From: Maribacter sp.
Lineage (GTDB): Bacteria > Bacteroidota > Bacteroidia > Flavobacteriales > Flavobacteriaceae
Length of the DNA stretch: 64,000 nt
NCBI GenBank assembly: GCA_011050675.1
Contig: DRFI01000016.1
Span: 1-64,000 of the forward strand
Reading direction: 5' to 3'
The notes beneath the pieces are model-generated. The model did no database searches. It saw nothing but the letters and a program-made list of their open reading frames with translations, and was not told the DNA's origin. The translations under genes and the position numbers were made by a program. Position 1 is the stretch's first letter. Each line of letters opens with the position of its first letter. Below are positions 17,132-26,340 of this stretch, in pieces.

Positions 17132-18907
17132 TTACTCTCTTGTTATATAATCATCTTCAAAAGTATTAGACGCAGTAGCCGTTGTTTCGTTTACCTGCAT
17201 AATCCATTTCTCTTGATTGTATTTTCCATTTAAATCTGTACTTGCTGCCATTTGGGCATCATTCTTATAATCGTAGTCTGCTAAGTACACATAGTACAAA
17301 CCGTTTTCTTTATTGTAAAACTGCTTTGGATCTAAACCTTTCTCTTTTAGCTCCTTCATAAATGCATTCATATATTTTGTTTGACTATATACATTTGCAA
17401 TTACATAGTAACCAGAGTTCATATCTATTACATCAGAATCTACCAGCATTTTTACAGGTAAAGCTTTAAAATTATCTCTTGCCGATGGCAATTCTTTAAA
17501 ATTAGCTCTTCTTGAAGAAGATGCTGTTGCTACAGTTGATGACGCCTTTGCAGTGGCAAAAGCATCTGCAGGCTCTGTTATAAAATCCATAGCATCATCA
17601 TCAATGTCATTAGATGCATAAGATGTGTTATCCTCCACACTAAAGTCTTGTAAAGAGCTTTTTATCGTCGTATCAATATCATTACGTAACATTCTAACTA
17701 TTAATTCAAAACGTTCTTCAAAAGCCGCAATTCGTTGATCTTCAATAGAGTCTTGTCGAAGAATAAGTTCATCCAAAATTATTTTGTTCTCATAAGCTAA
17801 ACTACTTTCTGAAACGGGTGAAGAAGTATTAGAAGAAGCTTCTTGCTTTTTACGACCCGATTTTCTTGCACTATCACGCTCTTCTATTAAGTGAGCAATT
17901 TGCTCCTCATAGTTACGTACTATATTATCTATTTGATTGTCTGATGAGTTATCGGCTACAGATATTGATAAATCATCATCTTTAAATTTATACGCTAGGG
18001 TAATCTCATGATTCCACCCAAGGTTTGCATCTACACTAGAAAGGTCTTTCTCCATTAAATATCCTAAAGACATTTTTTCACTTAAATTGAAACCTACTCC
18101 TGCTGCTACACCATATTCCTGATCTACTGTGGTTTGCAACCAACCATAATTTGGTAGATCTAATAGTAAAGAACCAAAATAGTATAAGCTACCATCTAAG
18201 TTTTGACCTACTTGAGCCATTGGCATTAAACGAGCATCTTCAAAAAGACCTCTTGTATGCTCAAATGAGTGTGTATATTGTACAGATCCCTTTACACTTT
18301 TTGTAGACAGATCAGTTAAAAATTCGTTTGTTGTTTGATTGTACTTAAATAAGTCTTCTGCATAAAAACCAAAATCGAATTTACCTAGCGATAAATTTAT
18401 ACCTGGCTGTATAGCTATTTTACTTTCTTTTCTTGAATCTGCAATCTGCGGATCGTCTTGAGCAACAACAATTCTGTTCTTATCTAACCCTTGGTTAAAA
18501 TAAGTAACATTAGTACCGAATGTAAGTACAGATTTTTCTCCTAATTGTACCGATGATGCGTAGTTGGCATTAAATCCAAACTCTTGAACAACACCAGACC
18601 ATTGGCTGTATACACCAATACCTACTGCAGTATGATCATTTAATTTGTTACTAAATCCTAGAAAATAGTTTTGACTATTATCCTCGAATGTTGCAGATTG
18701 ATTTCTATGAAGAATGTTTAAATATGATTTGTTCTCACGTACCAAAGAGAATGTTGGGTTTATAAAAAAACGATTGAAGAATAATTGATTGTGGTATGTA
18801 CTACTAGATCCTAAGTTTGCATTGGTTTCTTGACCTTTTACTGTTTGGACAAGGGCCAATAAAAGTAATGCAATAAGAAAACTATTGAATTTTAACGGAC
18901 TTTCCAT
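17132..18907 (-). CDS. PorP/SprF-family outer-membrane protein with C-terminal SPOR-like domain
   Basis: 591 residues, much longer than a plain PorP/SprF (about 300). A signal peptide ends VKGQ. Residues ~30-320 read as the PorP/SprF beta-barrel (NQLFFNRFFINPTF near the start, repeated amphipathic strands, GVGFNLSEKMSLGY). A charged coiled segment and Ser/Ala-rich linker (about 330-480) follow, then a SPOR-like module at ~497-575 (YYVIANVYSQTKYMNAFM). SprF proteins carry type IX secretion substrates such as SprB to the surface; a SPOR domain would tie this one to peptidoglycan. Pairs with the PD40 protein 66 bp upstream. Confidence 0.82.
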   Translation of the reverse strand: MESPLKFNSFLIALLLLALVQTVKGQETNANLGSSSTYHNQLFFNRFFINPTFSLVRENKSYLNILHRNQSATFEDNSQNYFLGFSNKLNDHTAVGIGVYSQWSGVVQEFGFNANYASSVQLGEKSVLTFGTNVTYFNQGLDKNRIVVAQDDPQIADSRKESKIAIQPGINLSLGKFDFGFYAEDLFKYNQTTNEFLTDLSTKSVKGSVQYTHSFEHTRGLFEDARLMPMAQVGQNLDGSLYYFGSLLLDLPNYGWLQTTVDQEYGVAAGVGFNLSEKMSLGYLMEKDLSSVDANLGWNHEITLAYKFKDDDLSISVADNSSDNQIDNIVRNYEEQIAHLIEERDSARKSGRKKQEASSNTSSPVSESSLAYENKIILDELILRQDSIEDQRIAAFEERFELIVRMLRNDIDTTIKSSLQDFSVEDNTSYASNDIDDDAMDFITEPADAFATAKASSTVATASSSRRANFKELPSARDNFKALPVKMLVDSDVIDMNSGYYVIANVYSQTKYMNAFMKELKEKGLDPKQFYNKENGLYYVYLADYDYKNDAQMAASTDLNGKYNQEKWIMQVNETTATASNTFEDDYITRE

Positions 18908-18973
18908 AACGATTGATTTTTACGATTAAAATTGAATTTGTCAAATGAATTGAGGGAAATGAATAATGGGTAG

Positions 18974-20200
18974 TTATTCATCTTCAAATACAGAACTAGA
19001 ATACTGCGTCTGTCTTTCTGAGTTGAATGCTTCTAAGAAGCGATCATCTCTATCTTTATCATTAATAGGTTTATCATTTAAATTAAAAGCTACATTTTGT
19101 GTTCGCTTACCTTTTGCAATTCTATTAGAAACTACATAACCAGAACCATCTCCTTGCAATAGATTAACAGAATACTCGTCGTAAGAACTATTAATGGTAT
19201 TGCCCATGTTTATGGCTAGACCAACGCTTCGCTGACCAACTTCTACCATATATACATCTAGACCTCCGTAACCTTCCCTACCGTCTGAAGCAAATACTAA
19301 ACTACCGTTTGATATAGGGTTTGGATGAACATCATTCTTATCTGTATTTACTTTTGAGCCTAAGTTTTTGGCTTGACCCAACATTCCATTTTTTTGAATG
19401 GTTGCTACATAAATATCATATTCACCATATGTACCAGGCATGTTAGATGCAAAGAATAAACGACTACCATCTGGTGAAATAGCAGGATGCTTTGCAGAAT
19501 AGTCTCCTGGACACACAGCTACTTCTGTGATTTTTTTCCATTCTCCACCAACTTTATCGGCTTTGTAAATTTTATGAATTTCTTTCTTTTTGGAAAACAT
19601 ACCGGTTACTGGTCTTTGATATGTTGTTTTACTGTAGTATGCCGTATTACCGCCATTAGTAAGTGCTACCGGTGGAGCGTATTCACCAGTAGTATTTAAC
19701 GGACTAGCACTGTTTGAAGCAAATTCTTTTTTTGTTCCTTGGTCATCCCATGGTAAAAAATTTCTTCTATTGTTAGATGTTAAACGAGAAGGTACAACGT
19801 TATGCGTCATCTTATAATCGTCTTTCACCAATTCAGTCCAATTTTCATCGGCAATTTCATTCTGGACTTCTTTTCCTAATTGAGATACCGCATGGTCAAA
19901 TCTCTTCTGATAACTTTTCTTTAAAGTACCGTCTTCAGATATTTCAATTAGCTTACCATACCAGTATAATGCATTCGCATATTTTTTGGTTAAGAAGTTG
20001 GCATTGCCAAGGTCTTCAAATATTTCAGAATCTGAGTAGCCAAGCGATTTTAGCTTTTCATAATTCTCTACTCTATTAGATACTTCAGTAATCTTTTTTT
20101 CATGAAAACTGGTTGAAGTGTCATTGTAGGCCAAATCTTGGCCATAACCCATGGTTGCCATACAGGCAAACAAAAGGCTGATTTTAATTGAATTGTTCAT
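18974..20200 (-). CDS. PD40 (WD40-like) beta-propeller protein, gliding/T9SS-associated
   Basis: 408 residues from the Met at 20200. The frame runs up to 20251, but only the inner Met precedes a proper signal peptide (FACMATMGYGQ). A helical TPR-like N-terminal part (LGYSDSEIFEDLGNANFL, ANALYWYGKL) is followed by PD40 repeats such as SPDGSRLFFASNMPGTYGEY and GYGGLDVYMVEV. The C-terminal OmpA domain found in longer relatives is missing. Such proteins occur beside PorP/SprF proteins in Bacteroidota and act with them in T9SS or envelope attachment. Operon partner of the gene at 17132. Confidence 0.78.
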   Translation of the reverse strand: MNNSIKISLLFACMATMGYGQDLAYNDTSTSFHEKKITEVSNRVENYEKLKSLGYSDSEIFEDLGNANFLTKKYANALYWYGKLIEISEDGTLKKSYQKRFDHAVSQLGKEVQNEIADENWTELVKDDYKMTHNVVPSRLTSNNRRNFLPWDDQGTKKEFASNSASPLNTTGEYAPPVALTNGGNTAYYSKTTYQRPVTGMFSKKKEIHKIYKADKVGGEWKKITEVAVCPGDYSAKHPAISPDGSRLFFASNMPGTYGEYDIYVATIQKNGMLGQAKNLGSKVNTDKNDVHPNPISNGSLVFASDGREGYGGLDVYMVEVGQRSVGLAINMGNTINSSYDEYSVNLLQGDGSGYVVSNRIAKGKRTQNVAFNLNDKPINDKDRDDRFLEAFNSERQTQYSSSVFEDE

Positions 20201-20356
20201 AATACTAGATTTTGGGGATTTAATACTCCAAAGGTCTAGCAACTCATTCAATCTGTTATTAATAAAAATTCATAGGTTTTTGTAAAATTGATAAACCATA
20301 GAATTCAAAAATGATTATAACTAATTAAAAATCAAATACATATATTAATTAATACT

Positions 20357-20500
20357 TTATTTTGATACCTGTTTATTTTTTCTTTTATCTGAAATGTAGG
20401 TATACCCTAAATATGCAAGCTGTAAACCAACAGCCGCCATTTTCAATTTCCTACTTCTTACTAACATTTTTGCTACTCCGAATAGTGGTGATAATCCCAT
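20357..20500 (-). CDS. Small hypothetical protein, 47 residues
   Basis: An ATG at 20500 opens a 47-codon frame ending TAA at 20357-20359: MGLSPLFGVAKMLVRSRKLK then MAAVGLQLAYLGYTYISDKR and a Lys-rich tail. One central hydrophobic stretch with flanking positive charges suggests a small membrane-associated protein. It stands alone in a 487-bp gap, divergent from the DUF2383 stress gene. I know no characterised homologue. Frame composition and membrane-like pattern support it as real, but it could be chance. Confidence 0.5.
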   Translation of the reverse strand: MGLSPLFGVAKMLVRSRKLKMAAVGLQLAYLGYTYISDKRKNKQVSK

Positions 20501-20739
20501 AATTATATTTTTAAAGTTCTTATCGAAAATAATACGAGCATCTATTTCTTCTTAACTCTATACACTGAAATAATAGGCGTAAAACATTTAAAAAACATAG
20601 TGTTTATGGGATATTGCAGTTTATTCAATACAGCAAAAGTACTATTGTTTATAGTCAATGATAATGTTGACATACCTGTATCTTAGAGGTAGAAAGCATA
20701 TTTAATCACAGGTATAAATACCTATAAAAAAATAATATT

Positions 20740-21192
20740 ATGAATACAGATATAGCAAAAATTGAGGATAGTCTAAAAGACTTGATAAGTAAAAATGAAG
20801 ATGCAATTAAAGGATTTGAGAAAGCATCTGAAAATTCAAAAGAAGTAGGAATTAAAAGTTATTTCGAGAAGAAAGTTGTAGAACGTATGCAGTTTCTAAA
20901 AGAACTTAGAGCTTCTGCACCAGAATTAGATTTAGGTAGAGTAGAAATTGATGGTAGCGGTGCAGGTACATTACATAGAACCTGGATGGATGTCAAAGCA
21001 TTTTTCGCAGAAGATAATGATGATGCAATGTTAGAAGAAGTTGTAAGAGGTGATAAAGCTGCCATTCTAGATTATGATAAGGCATTGGCGGAGACTATGA
21101 TGCCACATCGTTTAAAAGAAATTATTAGAGCTCAAAAAGAACGTTTACAGAACGATTTGGAAACTACAGAGATTTTAGAAAATCATAGATAG
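20740..21192 (+). CDS. PA2169-family four-helix-bundle protein (DUF2383)
   Basis: 150 residues, all helical, no signal peptide. The repeat-like ferritin-type helices (LKDLISKNEDAIKGFEKA, then RTWMDVKAFFAEDNDDAML and EEVVRGDKAAILDYDKAL) match the PA2169/DUF2383 family. Biochemical function is unknown; members are often induced by stress or in stationary phase. The promoter region contains the 14-bp palindrome AGGTAT-AA-ATACCT at 20710-20723. A strong terminator follows at 21211. Confidence 0.85.
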   Translation: MNTDIAKIEDSLKDLISKNEDAIKGFEKASENSKEVGIKSYFEKKVVERMQFLKELRASAPELDLGRVEIDGSGAGTLHRTWMDVKAFFAEDNDDAMLEEVVRGDKAAILDYDKALAETMMPHRLKEIIRAQKERLQNDLETTEILENHR

Positions 21193-21210
21193 AAAACTCA
21201 CCACAAATTT

Positions 21211-21240
21211 AAAGCCCTTGCAATTGCAAGGGCTTTTTTA
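21211..21240 (+). terminator. Intrinsic terminator after DUF2383 gene
   Basis: The 26-base perfect palindrome AAAGCCCTTGCAATTGCAAGGGCTTT is followed by a T-run on the + strand and preceded by an A-run, so it may act in both directions between the convergent DUF2383 and HPF genes. Confidence 0.9.
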
Positions 21241-21251
21241 TGCCTATTAAT

Positions 21252-21554
21252 TTAGTAAGCTTTCAATTTATCTTTTCGCTTTTTCAGCTGCCTTTCTAAT
21301 TCCCGAACCGATTCATTCACCGATTCTTCAAAATTCTCATTACTGGCTTCTGCGAAAATTCTTGGACCAGGTAAACTTAAACGTATGTTACAAATCATAC
21401 CTGTTTCATCAGACGATGTATTTTCTTGTTTTAGAAAAACATCTGCTCTAATGATATCATCGAATTTGTCATGAAGCTTATTCAATTTTTCAGCTGCATA
21501 ACCTTCTAATCTGGGACTAGCTGTTACGCCGTCGTACTCATATATTATATCCAT
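21252..21554 (-). CDS. hpf: Ribosome hibernation-promoting factor (HPF/RaiA family)
   Basis: 100 residues, typical of the short HPF form. The beta-alpha-beta fold is recognisable: LEGYAAEKLNKLHDKFDDII with an amphipathic helix, ADVFLKQE, ICNIRLSLPGPRIFAEA, and a C-terminal basic helix RELERQLKKRKDKLKAY. It binds 30S subunits and silences or protects ribosomes in stationary phase. Lies 9 bp downstream of the VOC gene on the same strand. Confidence 0.87.
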   Translation of the reverse strand: MDIIYEYDGVTASPRLEGYAAEKLNKLHDKFDDIIRADVFLKQENTSSDETGMICNIRLSLPGPRIFAEASNENFEESVNESVRELERQLKKRKDKLKAY

Positions 21555-21563
21555 ATTACTTTT

Positions 21564-21962
21564 TTATTTATCTACATTAATCATCCACCCAATACCAAAA
21601 CGGTCTGTACATCTACCAAAATGTCCCCATTCTCGTTCTCTAAATTCGTGATGTACTTGCCCCCCGCTAGACAAATCATTGAACATTTGTTTTCCTTCAT
21701 CTAAATCATTTGTATCAACACTCATATTAATTTGGTTACCATTGTTCAATGGAGTATCTGGAGCAGCGTCGTACGTCATAAAATGTACTCCTTTTCCTTT
21801 TAACTCTGCGTGCTGTAGTTTTTGTCTAAAAGAGGATGGGACATCAATTTTCTTATCCTCGTATGTTTGTCTGTTTTTTATTTCTGCGTTAAACAGATTT
21901 GCGTAGAAGTTCAATGCTTCTTGACAGTTGCCGTTGAAGGCTAAATATGCTTGTATTTTCAT
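21564..21962 (-). CDS. VOC-superfamily protein (PhnB-like)
   Basis: 132 residues. The PhnB-type opening MKIQAYLAFNGNCQEALNFY and the closing WGHFGRCTDRFGIGWMIN match glyoxalase/bleomycin-resistance-like VOC proteins of the PhnB (3-demethylubiquinone methyltransferase-like) group. The enzymatic role of these small VOC proteins is mostly unknown. It is in a short unit with hpf. Confidence 0.87.
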   Translation of the reverse strand: MKIQAYLAFNGNCQEALNFYANLFNAEIKNRQTYEDKKIDVPSSFRQKLQHAELKGKGVHFMTYDAAPDTPLNNGNQINMSVDTNDLDEGKQMFNDLSSGGQVHHEFREREWGHFGRCTDRFGIGWMINVDK

Positions 21963-22062
21963 GATATATTGTTTTGATACAATTTACCCACAACCTGCAA
22001 TTCAGATTGTCTTAAAACACTTAGTTATTGATGCATTTGACAATGCTTTTTTAAAGTGATAG

Positions 22063-23553
22063 TTATGAATCCAATACGATTTTATTATCGTCAATAAATT
22101 GAAAAAAGGATAGCTTTTCTTTTGAACCTGTAAAAATTAAATTAGTTGAAAGCTCAAAAAGGTGTGCCTCTGTTTCAAAAAAGTGCATCATATAACCTGC
22201 TGTATTTATGAATGCAACATACTCCCCTATTGCCGGCAACTTGGGTAGGGTAATTTTACGTTTCAACAATACATCTCTTTCTAAACAATAAGCTCCTGTA
22301 AAAAATACATCTACCGACTCTTCGACCTCAACCTCAGAACCATAAAGTATAAAAGGATCTAATAAAAAATCTGCGCTAGAGCTCATCATTTGGCTCATAT
22401 TCATCTCTAAACCCACCAGCCATTGTCCTTTAGCATCTTTTTTTCGGTGGCTAACTTTTGCAATCGTCATACCTACTTGATCCAATAGTGATCTACCCGG
22501 CTCTATACGAATTTCGATATCATTTTTCAGTAATAAGGATGCTACCGATAACCCAGATTCATCATCTATAAAATCAAGTACTTCTTTTAAGAAAGAACGT
22601 TTGTTTATAGTATTGAAAAATGGATAAGTATTCAACTTACCTCTTAGCTTACCATCCTCTAGTCTAAATCCTAGACCATTATTATTATACGTAATATCGT
22701 TATTACTTTCTACTACTGCTTTTTTAAGGTTTTCGTTGAAGGTTAGCCATTGGTTTTCTTTCTCCAAATAGTTCATTAAAATACCACCACCAATATCTAT
22801 AAAAGATAACGCGTGCCCCTTTTCTTTTAAGGTCGATGCTATTTTAATACTAGCAATTAAACTTACACTACGCTGATGGGTAGAGTAGCTATCTAAATGA
22901 AAATGGAGTCCCGTAACTTTTAGAAAATCAAAAGTTCTTTGTTCCCCAACATAAGATCCAATAAAATCAACTACCTCATCTACATCAAAACCAAACCTAC
23001 TATACAGCTTTTCTCCATCTACCTCAAATCCACTTATGCGAAACCCGACACTTGCTATTTTACCAATCTCTTTTGCAATAGATTGTGTCAAAACACATTC
23101 ATCTTCGTTATCTAAAATAATGGGCACACCATTTTCTATGGCTAATTTAATTTGTTCTTCAGTTTTAATGGCTGCGGTCAACACCAAATTTTCGGCATTT
23201 CCACCTAAAGACAAAGATTGCTCTAGCTCTTTATAACTTGCGGTATCTACACCTATTCCCGAAGTAAATGCTTGCTTTACCAAACCTTTTGATTTGTTGG
23301 CTTTTCGGGCATAAAAAATTCTGTACTTTAATCCGTACGATTCAAAAAGCTCCTTGTAATTTATAATGTTTTCGTTGAAAGACGGTAGATGATGTATATT
23401 TACAGGGGAGCCATAACGTTCAATTAATCCTCTTAAAACAACTTGATCATTGAACAGCTCATGCATCCAACTAGAGGTTATTGGTGTTAATTCATATTTT
23501 GGCGCTCCCTTATAATACATTTTTTTCTCTTTCATAATTCTCAGTTGATTCAT
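22063..23553 (-). CDS. PLP-dependent type III decarboxylase (LysA/SbnH-like)
   Basis: 496 residues. Fold type III (alanine-racemase barrel) features are the PLP lysine in FYARKANKSKG, the HFHLDS segment, the PLP-phosphate loop IDIGGGI, and the C-terminal CLERDVLL that supplies the second active-site residues at the dimer interface. It resembles diaminopimelate decarboxylase and the siderophore decarboxylase SbnH, but is longer and sits in a biosynthetic operon rather than a lysine operon. It should decarboxylate an amino acid or amino-acid conjugate made by the two upstream genes. Its start overlaps the upstream gene by 44 bases, indicating translational coupling. Confidence 0.83.
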   Translation of the reverse strand: MNQLRIMKEKKMYYKGAPKYELTPITSSWMHELFNDQVVLRGLIERYGSPVNIHHLPSFNENIINYKELFESYGLKYRIFYARKANKSKGLVKQAFTSGIGVDTASYKELEQSLSLGGNAENLVLTAAIKTEEQIKLAIENGVPIILDNEDECVLTQSIAKEIGKIASVGFRISGFEVDGEKLYSRFGFDVDEVVDFIGSYVGEQRTFDFLKVTGLHFHLDSYSTHQRSVSLIASIKIASTLKEKGHALSFIDIGGGILMNYLEKENQWLTFNENLKKAVVESNNDITYNNNGLGFRLEDGKLRGKLNTYPFFNTINKRSFLKEVLDFIDDESGLSVASLLLKNDIEIRIEPGRSLLDQVGMTIAKVSHRKKDAKGQWLVGLEMNMSQMMSSSADFLLDPFILYGSEVEVEESVDVFFTGAYCLERDVLLKRKITLPKLPAIGEYVAFINTAGYMMHFFETEAHLFELSTNLIFTGSKEKLSFFQFIDDNKIVLDS

Positions 23554-25342
23554 CTCTTTTTAAAATTGCTGCAGTAGTTTGTTTTGCCCACCCCGTAGCG
23601 AAGTCATTTCTAGTTCTTGATAATGTATCATTATCAAATGTTATGCCCTCTGTTGGTGTTCCATAAAATGTAATATTTGGATTGATCAGTCCATTTTCGT
23701 TTATAGGATTTCCTTGATGGTTCAATGTTAAACAACCTGGCTTATATGAAGTATTCAGTTTATTTTCGAACTCCACAATAAGTTTATTTCTTTTTAAATT
23801 TTCATACAACTCATTCTCAAAGCCCTTTCCTTTTGCTCTAGAAATTGTAGCATTTATATGATAATCTATCTCTGTTTCTTGTCCGTTCTCAACTTTCAAA
23901 CTAAAACTGTTAAGCTCTTCATTTACCGTAATACTTGCCGATTTTGCAAAAGAAAAATCTAGCAGACCTGCTTTACACAATGCCAATATTTTTTGCGAAT
24001 TTTTAACCGGCGGACCGTAAGACAATCTATTAAACAACCCAAAATAGTAGGTGTCGAATTCTTTGTGAGAAACAGCGTCTAAACCTCCAAAACTGTATAA
24101 TTCGTTAAAAATTGGGCTAATTTTCCTCCACACGGCAACAGCTGCCATGAACGGACTTTTATCTTCTCCTCGTTTTGCTTCTTCTAATAAAAATTCTAAA
24201 TACACCTGTATGACAACAGATGATAAAACTGACTCATCTTTAAATGGGTCAACTATAGTCTCCCAATTAAAAACAGGGCACTCAGGATTATCTTCATGGA
24301 AATATTTTACTTGATTTTCTATTACGGTGAAATCCTCATCAAAATATAATTGATGACCGTGAGAATTGAATAGCGCAGTATAAAAAGCAAAATAGAATTC
24401 TTTTTTAAATAATGGCAATAGTGTACTATTAAGACTAATTGGTCTATTTTCCTTAAAATTTTCAACTACCGTTTCGTTGAAATAGTGAAGTTTCATTTCT
24501 GATGTTGGCGACCCATTTCTTGGCACCATTGGTAGGCCTGTTCTAGAAAAAGGGTAAATCTTATAAGGCTCTTTACCAGATGAGATATATTTTAAAACCC
24601 CCTTTTCGTTCTTTTTAAACTCTCCTCCTCTACCCTCAGTTAATGCTAGAATAGCATCTATAGCCGTAAGTCCGAATCCTTTAACTGCAACCAAGGAATG
24701 TGGTGTTATTGAGCTTAATTTTTCATCGACAGGGTATATAAAATCAATTCTGTTTTTATTTTTTAATGTTTTGTTATGTTGTGATTTAAATGAATGATGA
24801 CCAGTAGTAAATAGCAGATTTTGACAATCAATACTAAATTCATTGCCCATATTTCTGTAGCTACCGATTACTAAATAAGACTCTTCATTATTTTCAACGT
24901 TTGCTACCGAACCTATGTGGGTTATTACTTTAATAGTTTCAGGTAAACTGTCCACAACCCCTTCAAAGCAATGTACAAGATAATCCCCAACAACTTTTCT
25001 CGGCGCATAATCTCCAGGTGCCGCATTGGTATAGCCATTGTTCTTTAACCAAGACACAAAACCTACGGTTTTTTCCACATTCGAAAGTGGCTCTTGTAAT
25101 GACCAGCAATTAATATTTCTATTCGCATAGTTCATTATAAGATATTCCGGTTGATCATTTCTATAAACATCCCCTGCCGCAAAAAATTCGGTAGTATTGA
25201 AAATATGAATTTCAATATGTTGCTGAAATGTATGTTGACTTAAGTGAGCTGTCAACCTTTCAAAACCATAGAATCCTTTAGGTCCAAAACCTATAATCCC
25301 TATTCGATATGTATTCCTATTCTCCATATAATTTATTGCCAC
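23510..25342 (-). CDS. FAD/NAD(P)-binding protein (NAD_binding_9 type)
   Basis: 610 residues (an inner Met at 25327 is an alternative start). The dinucleotide motif IGIIGFGPKGFYGFERL is at the N-terminus, followed by AAGDVYRNDQPEYLIMNYAN, VAVKGFGLTAIDAIL (a second dinucleotide motif) and a C-terminal TPTEGITFDN. This is the pattern of FAD/NAD(P)-binding proteins distantly related to N-hydroxylating flavin monooxygenases. No member I know has an established reaction. Placed between a SbnA-like synthase and a decarboxylase, it takes the place SbnB has in staphyloferrin B clusters. It overlaps both neighbours, so the three are one operon. Confidence 0.78.
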   Translation of the reverse strand: MAINYMENRNTYRIGIIGFGPKGFYGFERLTAHLSQHTFQQHIEIHIFNTTEFFAAGDVYRNDQPEYLIMNYANRNINCWSLQEPLSNVEKTVGFVSWLKNNGYTNAAPGDYAPRKVVGDYLVHCFEGVVDSLPETIKVITHIGSVANVENNEESYLVIGSYRNMGNEFSIDCQNLLFTTGHHSFKSQHNKTLKNKNRIDFIYPVDEKLSSITPHSLVAVKGFGLTAIDAILALTEGRGGEFKKNEKGVLKYISSGKEPYKIYPFSRTGLPMVPRNGSPTSEMKLHYFNETVVENFKENRPISLNSTLLPLFKKEFYFAFYTALFNSHGHQLYFDEDFTVIENQVKYFHEDNPECPVFNWETIVDPFKDESVLSSVVIQVYLEFLLEEAKRGEDKSPFMAAVAVWRKISPIFNELYSFGGLDAVSHKEFDTYYFGLFNRLSYGPPVKNSQKILALCKAGLLDFSFAKSASITVNEELNSFSLKVENGQETEIDYHINATISRAKGKGFENELYENLKRNKLIVEFENKLNTSYKPGCLTLNHQGNPINENGLINPNITFYGTPTEGITFDNDTLSRTRNDFATGWAKQTTAAILKRDESTENYEREKNVL

Positions 25343-26340
25343 CCGCCTATTGGAATAAATGCATTCTTACATTCCGGTAACTCATTAAGTAACCATTGCG
25401 GATTATAAATGGTATCTAAATACCGTTCTCCTCGATCACATAAAAACATAGCACAATTGCTGCCTTCTTCTATATTCTTACTATACTTTTTAACTGCGCT
25501 TAAAATTCCACCGGAAGACCCTCCACATAATATTGCTTCTTTTTCCAATAAAGACCAACACCCACGAGCACAGTCTACATCATCAACATAAACATGGTCA
25601 TAAATTCTAGATGTATCAAGAAATTGAGAAGGTACTCCGGCACCATGCCCTGGTATTAATCTTTTTAATGGCGGACCCCCAAATAGTACGCTTCCTACGG
25701 CATCTACTGCAATTATTTTTGTATCAAGTTTGTTCTCATAAATAAAATCTGCACAACCCATTAGCGTTCCGCAAGTACTTGTTGCCACAAATAAATAATC
25801 TAATTTTCCGCTTAACGAATCCATAAGTTCCGTCATGGTTTTATGATGCGTTTTAGGATTATCAGGGTTACCGTATTGATTGGACCAAAAACTATTTGGA
25901 ATACTGTCTAATAAGTGCTGAACCCTTTCTAACCTAGCCGCCAAATATCCACCTTCTTCTTTGGGTTCTGTTACATGCTCTATTCGTACACCATATGTTT
26001 TAAGAATTTTTTCTGTGTGTGAATTTAGCTTAGGATCCACTACTACAATAAGCTGAAGACCATAGTATAAACATGTTTGAGCCAAACCTAATGCCATATT
26101 ACCAGAGCTTGATTCTATTACCGTATCTCCTTTTTTTATTCTTCCAGAAGCAAGTGCCTCTTGTAAAATATATAGAGATGTTCTATCCTTTATACTACCT
26201 GCAGGGTTTGCCGCTTCTAATTTTCCATATAAATTGAAATAATTACCTGTCAAAATTCTATCTAATCGTACTAAAGGGGTATTACCCACAGTACTTATAA
26301 TTGATTCAGAAACAACGCCTGATATATTTTGAGTTATCAT
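25333..26340 (-). CDS. Cysteine-synthase-fold PLP enzyme, SbnA-like
   Basis: 335 residues. The fold type II signature includes the PLP lysine in GSIKDRTSLYI, the substrate loop ESSSGNMALGLA and the phosphate loop GGSSGG. YGNPDNPKTHHKTMTE and the C-terminal CDRGERYLDTIY are closer to SbnA (N-(2-amino-2-carboxyethyl)-glutamate synthase) and other beta-replacement enzymes than to housekeeping CysK. It probably joins an amine nucleophile to a Ser- or Cys-derived three-carbon unit. First gene of the 26340-22063 operon; promoter in the 330-bp gap to its right. Confidence 0.82.
   Translation of the reverse strand: MITQNISGVVSESIISTVGNTPLVRLDRILTGNYFNLYGKLEAANPAGSIKDRTSLYILQEALASGRIKKGDTVIESSSGNMALGLAQTCLYYGLQLIVVVDPKLNSHTEKILKTYGVRIEHVTEPKEEGGYLAARLERVQHLLDSIPNSFWSNQYGNPDNPKTHHKTMTELMDSLSGKLDYLFVATSTCGTLMGCADFIYENKLDTKIIAVDAVGSVLFGGPPLKRLIPGHGAGVPSQFLDTSRIYDHVYVDDVDCARGCWSLLEKEAILCGGSSGGILSAVKKYSKNIEEGSNCAMFLCDRGERYLDTIYNPQWLLNELPECKNAFIPIGGWQ

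Noticed and set aside
22063..26340. Staphyloferrin-type siderophore cluster
   Set aside because: SbnA- and SbnH-like enzymes are present, but no ornithine-cyclodeaminase-like SbnB, NIS synthetase, exporter or TonB receptor; naming it a siderophore cluster would go beyond the sequence.
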